A DNA stretch of 55,616 nt, taken from contig JAWVFL010000079.1 of NCBI GenBank assembly GCA_033856195.1, positions 1 through 55,616 of the forward strand, in the 5' to 3' direction. This document shows positions 21,707 to 30,612 of the stretch, in pieces. The stretch comes from VRUE01 sp033856195. GTDB lineage: Bacteria; Actinomycetota; Thermoleophilia; Solirubrobacterales; 70-9. The notes beneath the pieces were generated by a model. The model saw only the letters and a program-made list of their open reading frames with translations, was not told the origin of the DNA and made no database searches. Each line of letters starts with the position of its first letter. Position 1 is the first letter of the stretch. A program made the translations under genes and the position numbers.

Positions 21707-23536
21707 ATGTGTGGGATCACGGGCTGGGTGGATTTTGACGCCGATCTGACGGCGGAGCGGGACACGATCGAGGCAATGACCGCGACGATGTCGCTGCGAG
21801 GACCCGACGACGGCGGGGTATGGCTGTCGCCGCATGCGGCGCTTGGGCACAGACGGCTCGCGGTGATCGATGTCGAGGGGGGTGTGCAGCCGATGTCCGC
21901 CGCCGACGGTGAGGTGATCCTGACCTACAGCGGCGAGGTCTACAACTACCGCGAGCTGCGTCGTGAGCTGGAGGCGGCGGGGCAGCAGTTCCGCACCGCC
22001 AGCGACACCGAGGTCGTGCTGCGCGCATACCTCGAGTGGGGGATGGACTTCCTCGAGCGGCTGAATGGGATGTACGCGTTCGCGATCTGGGACGGGCGGT
22101 CCGAGGAGCTGCTGCTCGTACGCGACCGCTTGGGCATCAAGCCGCTCTTCTACTACCCCCTTGCGAACGGTCTTCTCTTCGGCTCCGAGCCGAAGGCGAT
22201 CCTTGCCAACCCTCAAGCCACGCGCAAGGTCGACAAGCAAGGCATCTGCAGCGTTCTGATGCCGGTCCGAAGGCTGGGCTTTGCGCCCTTCCAGGGATTG
22301 CTCGAGCTGCGCGGCGGCCATTACCTCAAGCTCTCCCGCTCGGGAACGTCGCTGCAGAGGTACTGGGAGCTGGAAGCCCGGCCCCATGAGGACGACTTGC
22401 CGACGACGGTGGCAAGGGTGAGAGAGCTGCTCGAGGACATCGTCCCCCGCCAGCTGATCTCCGACGTGCCGCTTTGCATGCTGCTCTCCGGCGGTCTCGA
22501 TTCGAGCGCCTTGGTCGCCCTGGGAAAGCAGGTCGAGGGCAAGGGAGAGTCCCTGCGCACCTTCGCCATCGACTTCGACGCCGAGACGTTCACCGGCAGC
22601 CCGATGGAACTGCACAGCTCCAGAGACAGCCCCTTCGCCGACGAGGTGGCGCGACACGTCGGCGTGAACCACCAGAGCATCTCGCTCGACACAGAGGCCC
22701 TGCTCAGCGCCGACGTTCGCCACAGCGTCCTCGTCGCGCAGGACTCCCCGGTGCATGCTGCCGATACCGACATCTCCCTCTATCTCCTGTCTCGCGCGAT
22801 CCGCGAGCACTCCACCGTGGCGGTCTCGGGCGAGGCCGCCGACGAGGTCTTCGGCGGCTATCCGTGGATTCACGACGAGGCGGTGCTCGCGATGCCGCTC
22901 TTCCCCTGGATGGCTGCTGCTCTCAAAGCCGAACCGGAGGCCGCGGGGGAAATGGGCTCCGACGTGATGCAGCGACTCGGGGTATTCGAGTACATGTTCG
23001 AGCAATACAACGAGTCGCTCGCCGAAGTGCCTCATCTCGATGGTGAAGACCCCAAAGAGCATCGAATGCGCGAGGTGATGCACCAGCATCTGATGCGCTT
23101 CCTCCCCTTCCTGCTCGATCGCAAGGACCGGATGAGCATGGCGACTGGGCTGGAGGTTCGCGTGCCGTACTGCGACCACCGGCTCGTCGAGTACGTCTTC
23201 AACATCCCCTGGTCGATGAAAACGTTCGACGGGCGCGAGAAGAGCGTGCTCCGCGAGGCGACCAAGGACCTCTTGCCCTCCTCGGTCGTCGAGCGGACCA
23301 AGTCTGGGTTTCCGCTCACCCAGGACCCCCGCTATGACGAGCGCCTGCGGGCGGAGATGGCGCGCATCGCCGACGATCCCGATGACCCGATTCGGGAGGT
23401 CTTTGGCGATGACGTATCCCCCGCTGCCGAGGAGGACTCGAATGGGTTCTCATACATGCGCCGCGGCCGCCTCGAGGGCATCGTCCGGCTGAGCGAGTGG
23501 TTCAAGGAGTACGACGTAGAATTCGTCGATGCATGA
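21707..23536 (+). CDS. asnB: Asparagine synthase, glutamine-hydrolysing
   Basis: 609 residues from an ATG at 21707. The catalytic Cys2 follows the initiator Met (MCGITGWVDF). The glutaminase domain fills about 1-200 (RGPDDGG, SGEVYNYRELR, NGMYAFAIWD, RDRLGIKPLFYY). The synthetase domain has the PP-loop LLSGGLDSSALV at about 260 and GEAADEVFGGYPW further on. It is full length and therefore more likely a real asparagine or related amidotransferase than a RiPP cyclase. The upstream region 21645-21706 has AT-rich CTATAAATAA that may be the promoter. Its end overlaps the LOG gene by 8 nt. Confidence 0.92.
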   Translation: MCGITGWVDFDADLTAERDTIEAMTATMSLRGPDDGGVWLSPHAALGHRRLAVIDVEGGVQPMSAADGEVILTYSGEVYNYRELRRELEAAGQQFRTASDTEVVLRAYLEWGMDFLERLNGMYAFAIWDGRSEELLLVRDRLGIKPLFYYPLANGLLFGSEPKAILANPQATRKVDKQGICSVLMPVRRLGFAPFQGLLELRGGHYLKLSRSGTSLQRYWELEARPHEDDLPTTVARVRELLEDIVPRQLISDVPLCMLLSGGLDSSALVALGKQVEGKGESLRTFAIDFDAETFTGSPMELHSSRDSPFADEVARHVGVNHQSISLDTEALLSADVRHSVLVAQDSPVHAADTDISLYLLSRAIREHSTVAVSGEAADEVFGGYPWIHDEAVLAMPLFPWMAAALKAEPEAAGEMGSDVMQRLGVFEYMFEQYNESLAEVPHLDGEDPKEHRMREVMHQHLMRFLPFLLDRKDRMSMATGLEVRVPYCDHRLVEYVFNIPWSMKTFDGREKSVLREATKDLLPSSVVERTKSGFPLTQDPRYDERLRAEMARIADDPDDPIREVFGDDVSPAAEEDSNGFSYMRRGRLEGIVRLSEWFKEYDVEFVDA

Positions 23537-24215
23537 TCGCGATCTGCTCCGCTCACCATGCGATCTCGAGCAGCAGGACGATCTCAGACTTGATCGGATC
23601 AAGTCTGAGATCGAGCGCGGCTTCGATGCCCTGCGAGACATCGACGACGGCGTAACGATCTTTGGCTCGGCACGCGTCGGCGAGGACCACCCCTGGTACG
23701 GGCTCTGCCGCGAGGCCGCGGCATGCCTGGCCCGCGACGGCTTCAGCGTGATCACCGGCGGCGGTCCCGGACTGATGGAGGCGGCCAACCGCGGCGCCGC
23801 CGAGGCCGGCGGCCTCTCGGTCGGGCTCAACATCCAGCTGCCGACGGAGCAGCAGGCGAACCCCTACGTCAACCGTGCCCTGGAGTTCCACTACTTCTTC
23901 GCCCGCAAGCTGATGTTCGTCCGCTACGCCCGGGCTTTCGTCATCTTCCCCGGCGGCTACGGGACCCTCGACGAGCTGTTCGAGAGCCTCACCCTGATCC
24001 AGACCCACCGCATCGAGCTCTTCCCCACCATCCTCGTCGACTCCAAGCACTGGGAACCCCTGCTCGACTGGATCGACAAGAGCCTCGATGACACCGCCCT
24101 GATCTCACCCCCTGATATGGACCTCCTGGTAACCGCCGACTCCGTCGAGGAAATCTGCGGCTACGTGCAGAAGGCGACGGAACGCCAGAAGCAGCTTCGC
24201 GGCAGCGCTGCCTAG
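23529..24215 (+). CDS. LOG-family protein (lysine decarboxylase-like fold)
   Basis: 228 residues from an ATG at 23529. TIFGSARV, ITGGGPGLMEAANRGAAEAG, and the signature PGGYGTLDELFE place it in the LOG family, whose members hydrolyse nucleoside 5'-monophosphates to free base and ribose 5-phosphate (cytokinin activation in plants, purine nucleotide turnover in bacteria). The first 30 residues are not conserved. Codons 18-28 contain a perfect 35-nt palindrome. The 8-nt overlap with the asparagine synthase gene suggests coupling. Its exact substrate is not determinable here. Confidence 0.9.
   Translation: MHDRDLLRSPCDLEQQDDLRLDRIKSEIERGFDALRDIDDGVTIFGSARVGEDHPWYGLCREAAACLARDGFSVITGGGPGLMEAANRGAAEAGGLSVGLNIQLPTEQQANPYVNRALEFHYFFARKLMFVRYARAFVIFPGGYGTLDELFESLTLIQTHRIELFPTILVDSKHWEPLLDWIDKSLDDTALISPPDMDLLVTADSVEEICGYVQKATERQKQLRGSAA
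23579..23613. repeat. 35-nt perfect palindrome in the LOG gene
   Basis: CGATCTCAGACTTGATC (23579-23595), a central G, and the exact reverse complement (23597-23613). The match stops on both sides. It begins 50 nt into the LOG coding region, within codons 17-29. As RNA it folds into a stem of about 16 bp close to the start codon; as DNA it is a symmetrical protein-binding site or a cruciform candidate. Confidence 0.9.
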
Positions 24216-24230
24216 GGCCGGTTCGAACGA

Positions 24231-25235
24231 TCAGCAGCCGCTTGGCACTGCGGCAATGCCTGGGGCTTGTTGGGCCAGCCACTGGGCGAGGCGTGTCGCC
24301 ATCGACTCGGCTGTTTCGAACTGGCCGTCTGACGGGATTGCCGCGAGGGTCACGACCGCCTCACGGTCGGCCACATAGAGAATTCCCATCTGGCGAGCCA
24401 GGTAGCGACCGTCGATGCCTGGCCCCCAGCCCCCCTTCCAGCGTGCCGGCAATTCCGCAGAGCCCAAGCCCCAGGTGTCCGATGAGACTTCGCCCATCAA
24501 GTCGAGTACGTACTCGCGCGATTCGGCGGATCCGACGCAGCCTGCGGCCAGTTTGCTCATAAAGATCTGCTGGTCTGCCAGTGACCAGTCGGTCTGTCCG
24601 TAGGTCGAAAAGCCATCCCTTCCTTGCGTAGAGATCCGGGTCGTGCTGTCGCCCGCTTCGCGCAGAACTTCGCCGACCGCTGCCGACGCACCGGAGACGC
24701 CGCCGTGCGAACGTTCCAGATCGGCGAACAGTGAGGCGGCGGCTTCGTTGTCCGAGAGGGTCAGAGCACGGCGCATCTCATCGGCCTGCGCGGAGCTGAG
24801 CCCGGACGGACCGCCGACGTCTTGGAGAAGGCGGAGAGCGATCGGCACCTTGCTGGTCGACCAGGCCGAGCCAGATTGGAGGGGGCCAAAGCTCTGCGCT
24901 TCGGACGAGCCTGGTGGACCTATTACAGCCCCGATCTGGCCGTCGAGTTCGCCTTCGAGCGCAGCAAAGCTTCCCACCTCTGCGGACGTTTCGGTCGGGC
25001 GAGCACGTCCCGCTCGAGCCCGCGCCCGCGATTCGCGGGTCTGTCTGGCATGCATTGCCGCCCGGCGAGTGCGCAGCTTGGCTTGCAGCCGGTTCAACTT
25101 GCGGTTGAGGGCAACCCGCTTGGCTGCGGCCGCTGTGGAAGGGGATGTGCTTTCACCTCCCGCGCCTCCGCAACCGGCGCCTGAGGTAAGCAGGCCGAGC
25201 AGGACCAGCGCGATCGAGAGCTGCCGCGGGCTCAA
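24231..25235 (-). CDS. Class A beta-lactamase-fold lipoprotein
   Basis: 334 residues from a TTG at 25235, chosen because it gives a short lipoprotein signal (SPRQLSIALVLLGLLTSGAGC) with a GAGG ribosome site 7 nt upstream. Residues 40-95 are basic, coiled-coil-like (LNRKLNRLQAKLRTRR). The catalytic part has STSK (the serine-x-x-lysine motif), SDN in LSDNEAAASLF, and WKGGWGPG where class A enzymes have KTG. It may be a serine hydrolase or an inactive relative; resistance to beta-lactams is not implied. It follows a second lipoprotein gene by 31 nt on the same strand. Confidence 0.72.
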   Translation of the reverse strand: MSPRQLSIALVLLGLLTSGAGCGGAGGESTSPSTAAAAKRVALNRKLNRLQAKLRTRRAAMHARQTRESRARARAGRARPTETSAEVGSFAALEGELDGQIGAVIGPPGSSEAQSFGPLQSGSAWSTSKVPIALRLLQDVGGPSGLSSAQADEMRRALTLSDNEAAASLFADLERSHGGVSGASAAVGEVLREAGDSTTRISTQGRDGFSTYGQTDWSLADQQIFMSKLAAGCVGSAESREYVLDLMGEVSSDTWGLGSAELPARWKGGWGPGIDGRYLARQMGILYVADREAVVTLAAIPSDGQFETAESMATRLAQWLAQQAPGIAAVPSGC

Positions 25236-25266
25236 GCCGCACCTCGGATCGGCGCCGGTCGTCGAC

Positions 25267-25728
25267 CTAGGGGAAGTACACGGAGGCATTGTTGCCACCC
25301 GTGCATTCGTGCGGCGCGCCCGCCGTGCAGTACATGCTGTACAGCCGCCCGGTGGTTGGGCTGTAGGAGACGACGGTCCCTGAACCGGAGCCAATTTCGG
25401 TGAAGTAGTCGGCCTCGACGTTTTCAGCAAAGCCGCAGGTCGTGTTGGGGCCGACCGACAGACCCCCGCCGCAGCTGCTGCCTTCGCCGGAGGTGGCAGG
25501 TGGCGTTCCAGGGGGTGGGGAGGTGTTGGGTCCATTGGACGCATGACCATGCTTCAGGGCCTTAAGCTGTTTTTCGATTCCTTCGATCTTCCCCTGCTGC
25601 TTGGCCTGAGCTGCACCTTCTGTTCGCGCTTGGTCCAGTTCATCCTGGCTTGCACCCGAGCTCCCACATGCCGTGAGCATGCCGGCGAGGGCCAAGGCAG
25701 CGTATATGTAGAGCACGCGACGATGCAT
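25267..25728 (-). CDS. Small lipoprotein with coiled coil and Cys-rich end
   Basis: 153 residues, ATG at 25728. Signal peptide with lipobox LTAC (Cys at about 21), then a charged coiled-coil stretch (DELDQARTEGAAQAKQQGK), a Pro/Gly/Ser linker, and a C-terminal module (CGGGLSVGPNTTCGFAENV, SYSPTTGRLYSMYC) with five Cys that could form disulfides outside the membrane. This C-terminal module recurs in actinobacterial secreted proteins of unknown function. Its neighbour downstream is also a lipoprotein and the two are probably co-expressed. Confidence 0.75.
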   Translation of the reverse strand: MHRRVLYIYAALALAGMLTACGSSGASQDELDQARTEGAAQAKQQGKIEGIEKQLKALKHGHASNGPNTSPPPGTPPATSGEGSSCGGGLSVGPNTTCGFAENVEADYFTEIGSGSGTVVSYSPTTGRLYSMYCTAGAPHECTGGNNASVYFP

Positions 25729-25794
25729 GAGCGCTCAGCCTAAGTCGATGCAACCACTCGGGTCAATGGCAAAGCCGCCTAAATTCGGACAGTG

Positions 25795-27411
25795 TTAGTG
25801 GCGGAAGTGCCGGTGCTTGGTGAAGACCATGGTGACGCCGGCCGCCTCGCAGGCCTCGATCACGTCGGCGTCTCGCTTGGAGCCGCCGGGTTGGATCACG
25901 GCGTTGGAGCCGGCTTGGATCGCCAGCTCGGGGCCGTCGGCGAAGGGGAAGAAGGCGTCGGAGGCGACAGCGGAGTCGGCGAGCAGGCCGTCGGCGTCCT
26001 CGCCGCGGGCGTCGCGGCACTTCTCGACCGCCAGGCGGACCGAGTCGACGCGGCTCATCTGACCGGCGCCGATGCCGAGCGTGGCGCCGTCCTTGGCGAT
26101 CACGATCGCGTTGGAGCGGACGTGGCGGACCACCGTCCAGGCGAAGCACATGTCGTCCCACTGGCTCTCGCTCGGCTCCGCTTTGGTCACGACCTCCATC
26201 AGCTCGCGTGGCTCGGGGTCGCCGTCGCGGTCCTGGATCAGCAGACCGCCGAGGACGCGTTTGACGTCGCGTTCGCCCGGGTCGCGCTGGCGGCGCTCCT
26301 CCTCGCAGAGGATCCGGATCGCCTCCTTCTGCTGCAGGACGGCAAGCGCGCCGTGCTCGTAGTCGGGCGCGATCAGCACCTCGACGAAGTTCTTGTGCAG
26401 CTCCTCGGCCAGCGCTTCTGAGACCGGCCGGTTGAAGGCGATCACGCCGCCGAAGGCGGACATCGGATCGCAGGCCAGCGCCTTGGCGTAGGCCTCGGCC
26501 GCGTCGGCGCCGATCGCCACGCCACAGGGGTTGTTGTGCTTGACGATCGTGCAGGCCGGCTGCGCGAAATCCTCGACCAGGCGTCGGGCCGAGTCGAGGT
26601 CGAGCACGTTGTTGAAGGAGAGGGCGCGGCCGTGCAGCTTGGAGACGCGGGAGAGCACGTGGCTGCGCACGCCCGCTTCGGAGTAGAGCGCCGCTCGCTG
26701 GTGCGGGTTCTCGCCGTAGGAGAGGTCGAGCACCTTCTCGTAGGCGACGGCGAGGTGCTCGGGATAGTCCTCGTACTCGGCCGAGAACCAGCGGCTGATC
26801 GCGGCGTCGTAGCGGGCGGTCTGGGCGAAGGCCTCGTTGGCGAGCCAGTGCCGTGTCGTCGCCGAGACCTCGCCACCCGACTCCTCCAGCTCGGCCAGCA
26901 CGGCATCGTAGGACTCGGGCTTGACCACGACCGCGACACCGGCGTGGTTCTTGGCGGCGGCGCGGATCATCGTCGGCCCGCCGATGTCGATGTTCTCGAC
27001 GACGACCCCGGGCTCCACGTCTTGGGCGGCGACGGTCTCCTCGAAGGGGTAGAGGTTGACGCAGACCAGGTCGATCGGCGCGATTGCCTCGCGTTCCAGC
27101 GTCGCCATGTGCTTGGGGTCGTCACGCTGTGCCAGCAACGCCGCGTGCAGTCGCGGGTGCAGCGTCTTGACCCGACCGCCGAGGATCTCTTCCTGGCCGG
27201 TGAACTCGGAGACGTCGCTTACCTCGAGCCCCACCTCGCGCAGCGCCGCGGCCGTGCCGCCGGTGGAGAGGATCTCGACGCCGAGGTCGGCGAGACCGCG
27301 GGCGAAGTCGGCGACGCCGGTCTTGTCGGAGACCGAGACGAGCGCCCGGCGCACCCTGATCGCGCCGTCGTCGACGGCCTCGGATCGGGTATCTGCGGGA
27401 GCCTCACTCAT
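25795..27411 (-). CDS. purH: Bifunctional AICAR transformylase/IMP cyclohydrolase
   Basis: 538 residues from an ATG at 27411. The N-terminal IMP cyclohydrolase domain starts at VRRALVSVSDKTGVADFARGL and contains TLHPRLHAALLA and NLYPFEETV; the C-terminal transformylase domain has KHNNPCGVA with the catalytic Lys-His, and ends in the family sequence SDAFFPFADGPELAIQAGS followed by FTKHRHFRH. It performs the last two steps to IMP. The first 15 residues are an unconserved extension. It overlaps purN by 8 nt, so formyl transfer steps 3 and 9 are encoded together. Confidence 0.96.
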   Translation of the reverse strand: MSEAPADTRSEAVDDGAIRVRRALVSVSDKTGVADFARGLADLGVEILSTGGTAAALREVGLEVSDVSEFTGQEEILGGRVKTLHPRLHAALLAQRDDPKHMATLEREAIAPIDLVCVNLYPFEETVAAQDVEPGVVVENIDIGGPTMIRAAAKNHAGVAVVVKPESYDAVLAELEESGGEVSATTRHWLANEAFAQTARYDAAISRWFSAEYEDYPEHLAVAYEKVLDLSYGENPHQRAALYSEAGVRSHVLSRVSKLHGRALSFNNVLDLDSARRLVEDFAQPACTIVKHNNPCGVAIGADAAEAYAKALACDPMSAFGGVIAFNRPVSEALAEELHKNFVEVLIAPDYEHGALAVLQQKEAIRILCEEERRQRDPGERDVKRVLGGLLIQDRDGDPEPRELMEVVTKAEPSESQWDDMCFAWTVVRHVRSNAIVIAKDGATLGIGAGQMSRVDSVRLAVEKCRDARGEDADGLLADSAVASDAFFPFADGPELAIQAGSNAVIQPGGSKRDADVIEACEAAGVTMVFTKHRHFRH

Positions 27412-28042
27412 CGATTACGACCAGGCGCGGGTCGTCGGCATCGATCCTAACCCTGCCCGCCGCGATCATGCGGATCGCCTCGGGGTAGAGCTCGTGCTCG
27501 GTGGCGTGGATCGCCAGCTCGAGCGCCTTGCGGTCGCGGTCGGCGGGCACGCTCACCTCGCGCTGGACGATCACCGGCCCGGTGTCGACCCCCTCGTCGA
27601 CGAAGTGGACGGTGACGCCGGTGACGTCGACCCCCGCGTTCAACGCCTGGCCGATCGCGTCGAGGCCAGGATAGTCGGGCAGCAGCGCCGGGTGCACGTT
27701 GACGATGCGGTAGCGGAAGCGGTCGACGAAGCTCTCGCTGAGCAGCTGCATGTAGCCGGCGAGGGCGATCAGGTCCGCACCCCGCTCCTCGATCCAGTCG
27801 CCCATGGCCGCGTCTCGCGTCCCGCGATCGAGGAAGTCCGCGAGCGGGAAGAGGCCGGCGGGGATGCTGGCAGCGCGAGCCCGTTCGATCGCTGGCGCCC
27901 CCGGTTTGTCGGAGCCGACGCCAGCCACCTCGACCCCCTCGCGCATGTGCACCCGGTCGAGGATCGCCTGCAGGTTCGACCCGGTCCCGGACGCAAGCAC
28001 GACGAGCTTGAACGAGTCGGCCACGGCGGCATCTTCGCGCAC
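27404..28042 (-). CDS. purN: Phosphoribosylglycinamide formyltransferase PurN
   Basis: 212 residues from a GTG at 28042; a second GTG seven codons in (VADSFKLVV) would suit the family start better. LASGTGSNLQAIL binds the substrate phosphate, IVNVHPALLPDYPG has the catalytic Asn and His, and VTVHFVDEGVDTGPVI the catalytic Asp. It uses 10-formyltetrahydrofolate to formylate GAR. It is the upstream gene of the purN-purH pair and diverges from a nitronate monooxygenase-like gene by 44 nt. Confidence 0.95.
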   Translation of the reverse strand: MREDAAVADSFKLVVLASGTGSNLQAILDRVHMREGVEVAGVGSDKPGAPAIERARAASIPAGLFPLADFLDRGTRDAAMGDWIEERGADLIALAGYMQLLSESFVDRFRYRIVNVHPALLPDYPGLDAIGQALNAGVDVTGVTVHFVDEGVDTGPVIVQREVSVPADRDRKALELAIHATEHELYPEAIRMIAAGRVRIDADDPRLVVIDE

Positions 28043-28086
28043 GCCACCCCTCCATGGCGCCTTGCTCCTGCACCTAGGATTCGAGC

Positions 28087-29049
28087 GTGACGTTCCTCGA
28101 GCGAATCGGCGTGGAGAGGCCGGTGGTGCAGGCTGGGATGGGCGGCGGGCTGAGCCGTCACGAGCTTGCGGTGACGGTCTCGGAGGCCGGTGGGCTGGGG
28201 ACGATCGCCGTCAACGGCGCCGCCCAGATCGAACGCGAGCTGGCGGCTGCGCGAGCGCTGACCGGTAAGCCGCTCGCGGTCAACCTCCTCTTGCCCTTCG
28301 CCCGGCGGGACTGGTTCGCGGCCGCAGAGGCGGCCGACGTCGTCGTCACCTTCTGGGGTGCGCCGAGGCGCCGAACGCGCGGCGTCTGGATCCATCAATG
28401 CGGCTCGGTCGGCGAGGCCCGCACAGCTCACGTGGCAGGCGCCGACGCGGTGATCGTCCAAGGCATCGAGGCTGGGGGTCATGTGCGCGGGAGCGTCTCG
28501 GCGCTCGACCTGCTCGACCGAACGCGTGCGGTCCTGCCGCCGGAGTATCCGGTGCTGGTCGCGGGCGGCATCGCCGACCGCGGCGACGTCGAGCGCGCCC
28601 TCGAGATGGGTGCGAGCGCGGCTGTAGCCGGGACCCGTTTCCTGCTCTCGGACGAGAGCCGCGCGCACCCGGAGTACCAGCGCCGCCTGGTTGGCGCCGA
28701 GCAGACGATTTTCACTGAGCTCTTCGGTGCGGGGTGGCCCGCGCCGCACCGTGTGATCGCCAACGCGGCCACCGACCGCTGGCTTGGCAGCGATCGTCGC
28801 GGCCTCGCGCTGAACCGAGCTCTCAACCGCCTCAGCGCTCCGACGGCGCGCTACATGCCGGCATCGATTCAAGCCCGCCTCGCTCGCGCCCAGCGCCCCG
28901 GTAGCCGTTTGCTCTCGCCCCAAGGTCCCACCGATGACGGGCCCGCCAACCTCATAGATGCCGGTCCGCTATATGCGGGAGAGACCGTCGCCCGAATCGC
29001 TGACGTCCGGCCCGCAGCCGAGATCGTCCGTGGCCTGACCCCGTCTTAG
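28087..29049 (+). CDS. Nitronate monooxygenase-like flavoprotein
   Basis: 320 residues from a GTG at 28087. TIM-barrel FMN enzyme of the NMO/2-nitropropane dioxygenase family: VVQAGMGGGLS at the N-terminus, GGLGTIAVNG, VIVQGIEAGGHVRG (FMN phosphate and active-site His region), PVLVAGGIADRGDVERAL and GASAAVAGTRFL. These oxidise alkyl nitronates such as propionate 3-nitronate; FabK-like enoyl reductases share the fold, but no fatty-acid genes are near. Its stop overlaps the convergent purF stop by 4 nt. Confidence 0.85.
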   Translation: MTFLERIGVERPVVQAGMGGGLSRHELAVTVSEAGGLGTIAVNGAAQIERELAAARALTGKPLAVNLLLPFARRDWFAAAEAADVVVTFWGAPRRRTRGVWIHQCGSVGEARTAHVAGADAVIVQGIEAGGHVRGSVSALDLLDRTRAVLPPEYPVLVAGGIADRGDVERALEMGASAAVAGTRFLLSDESRAHPEYQRRLVGAEQTIFTELFGAGWPAPHRVIANAATDRWLGSDRRGLALNRALNRLSAPTARYMPASIQARLARAQRPGSRLLSPQGPTDDGPANLIDAGPLYAGETVARIADVRPAAEIVRGLTPS

Positions 29050-30491
29050 CGGCTGGCCGGGACCACAGCGACGTCCTCCAAGGCGAACTTCCCGTTGGCC
29101 TCCTCGGGATCGCCCAGCGGGTAGTGGCCGCTGAAGCAGGCGTCGCAGTGGTCCTCGGGTGGGGTGCCGATCGCCTCGTAGACGCCGTCGAGCGAGAGGT
29201 AGGCGAGCGAGTCGGCGTCGAGCTCGTCGGCGATCTCCTGCACGGTGCGCTTGTGGGCGATCATCTCCTCGCGGGTCGACATGTCGACGCCGTAATGGCA
29301 GGGGTTGCGGATCGGCGGCGCCGAGATCCGCAGGTGCACCTCGCGCGCCCCGGCGTCCCGCAGCATGCCGACGATCTGCCGGGTCGTGTTGCCGCGCACG
29401 ATCGAGTCGTCGACGACGACGATGCGCTGGCCGGAGACGATCTCGGGCAGCGGGTTGAACTTGAGCCGCAGGCCGTGCTTGCGCAGCTCCTGGCCGGGCT
29501 GGATGAAGGTCCGCGCCACGTAGCGGTTCTTGATCAGGCCGTCATCGCGCGGCAGCCCCGAGGCGCGGGCGAAACCGGCGGCGGCGGGGTTGCCGGAGTC
29601 GGGCACGGAGATCACCAGATCGGCATCGACGGGCGCCTGGCGCCAGAGGATCTCTCCCATCCGCCCGCGCACCTGCTGCAGCACCTTGCCCTCGAGGCGG
29701 CTGTCGGGGCGGGAGAAGTAGATGTGCTCGAAGACGCACATCGCCGGGCGCTCTGCCTTCACCACCTGGCGGGTCTCGAGGCCGCGCTCGGTGAGCGAGA
29801 CCATCTCACCGGGATGCACTTCGCGCATCAGCTTGGCGCCGATGATGTCGAAGGCGCAGCTCTCCGAGGCGACGACGAAGCGGTCGTCGAGGCGCCCCAG
29901 CGAAAGCGGCCGCACGCCGTGCGGGTCGCGGAAGGCGACGATCGCCCGCTTGGTCATCACCACGGTCGAGTAGGCGCCCTCCAGCCGTGGCATCACGTCG
30001 GTGACCGCGTCCTCGATCAGCTTGCCTTCGTGGGAGGAGAGCAGCGCCGCGATGATCTCGGAGTCCGAGGTGCCGCGGAAGGCGATGCCGCGCTCCTTCA
30101 GCTCGCCCCAGAGCTCGACCGCGTTGGTCAGGTTGCCGTTGTGGGCAAGCGCCAGCTCACGGCCGTCGTCGCGCCAAACCGGTTGCGCGTTCTCCCAGGA
30201 GCCGCCGCCGGTGGTCGAGTAGCGCACGTGGCCGATCGCCATGTCGCCCTCCAGCGCCCGCAGCTTCTCCTCGTCGAAGACCTGCGAGACGAGCCCCGAG
30301 TCGCGCAGCGTGGTGATGTGGCCCCCCACGCAGGTGGCGATCCCGGCCGACTCCTGGCCGCGGTGCTGCAGCGCGTAGAGCGCGAAGTAGGCGAGGCGAG
30401 CGACGTCGTGCCCGGGTGCGTATACGCCGAACACCCCGCATTCCTCGCGCGGGCTGTCGCGGTCGATGCTGAACCCCTGATCGGGAGTCAA
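29046..30491 (-). CDS. purF: Amidophosphoribosyltransferase PurF
   Basis: 481 residues from a TTG at 30491, the only start that keeps the propeptide, with GAGGA upstream. It makes phosphoribosylamine, the first purine step. After a propeptide of about 17 residues comes the catalytic Cys in EECGVFGVY, to be exposed by cleavage as in the Bacillus subtilis enzyme. LQHRGQESAG is in the glutaminase domain, VVVDDSIVRGNTT is the PRPP-binding loop, and Cys residues at ATCVGG, PCHYG and CDACFSGHYP fit the [4Fe-4S]-containing class. It stands apart from the other pur genes. Confidence 0.96.
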   Translation of the reverse strand: MTPDQGFSIDRDSPREECGVFGVYAPGHDVARLAYFALYALQHRGQESAGIATCVGGHITTLRDSGLVSQVFDEEKLRALEGDMAIGHVRYSTTGGGSWENAQPVWRDDGRELALAHNGNLTNAVELWGELKERGIAFRGTSDSEIIAALLSSHEGKLIEDAVTDVMPRLEGAYSTVVMTKRAIVAFRDPHGVRPLSLGRLDDRFVVASESCAFDIIGAKLMREVHPGEMVSLTERGLETRQVVKAERPAMCVFEHIYFSRPDSRLEGKVLQQVRGRMGEILWRQAPVDADLVISVPDSGNPAAAGFARASGLPRDDGLIKNRYVARTFIQPGQELRKHGLRLKFNPLPEIVSGQRIVVVDDSIVRGNTTRQIVGMLRDAGAREVHLRISAPPIRNPCHYGVDMSTREEMIAHKRTVQEIADELDADSLAYLSLDGVYEAIGTPPEDHCDACFSGHYPLGDPEEANGKFALEDVAVVPASR

Positions 30492-30527
30492 GTGCGCGTG
30501 TTCCTCGCTGCCGATTTGAAGACGGAC

Positions 30528-30555
30528 GCGCAGGCAGACTGCTGCCTACCTGCGC
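30528..30555 (-). promoter_or_regulatory. Nested hairpin between cupin gene and purF
   Basis: GCGC-AGGCAG-ACTG-CTGCCT-ACCT-GCGC: an inner perfect 6-bp stem with a 4-nt loop inside a second pair of arms. It lies in the 121-nt gap between the cupin stop and the purF start, which otherwise shows no gene. With no T-run on the minus strand it is not a standard terminator; it may be a purF leader structure or end the cupin transcript. Confidence 0.4.
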
Positions 30556-30612
30556 AGGGTAGCAGCGCCGTGCGGCCACCCAGCCCGTCTCTGAAACTCG
30601 GTATTTGCGGGA

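Noticed and set aside
21707..23536. Lasso cyclase role for the Asn synthase homologue
   Set aside because: It keeps the catalytic Cys2 and full glutaminase domain and lies 19 kb from the peptide genes.
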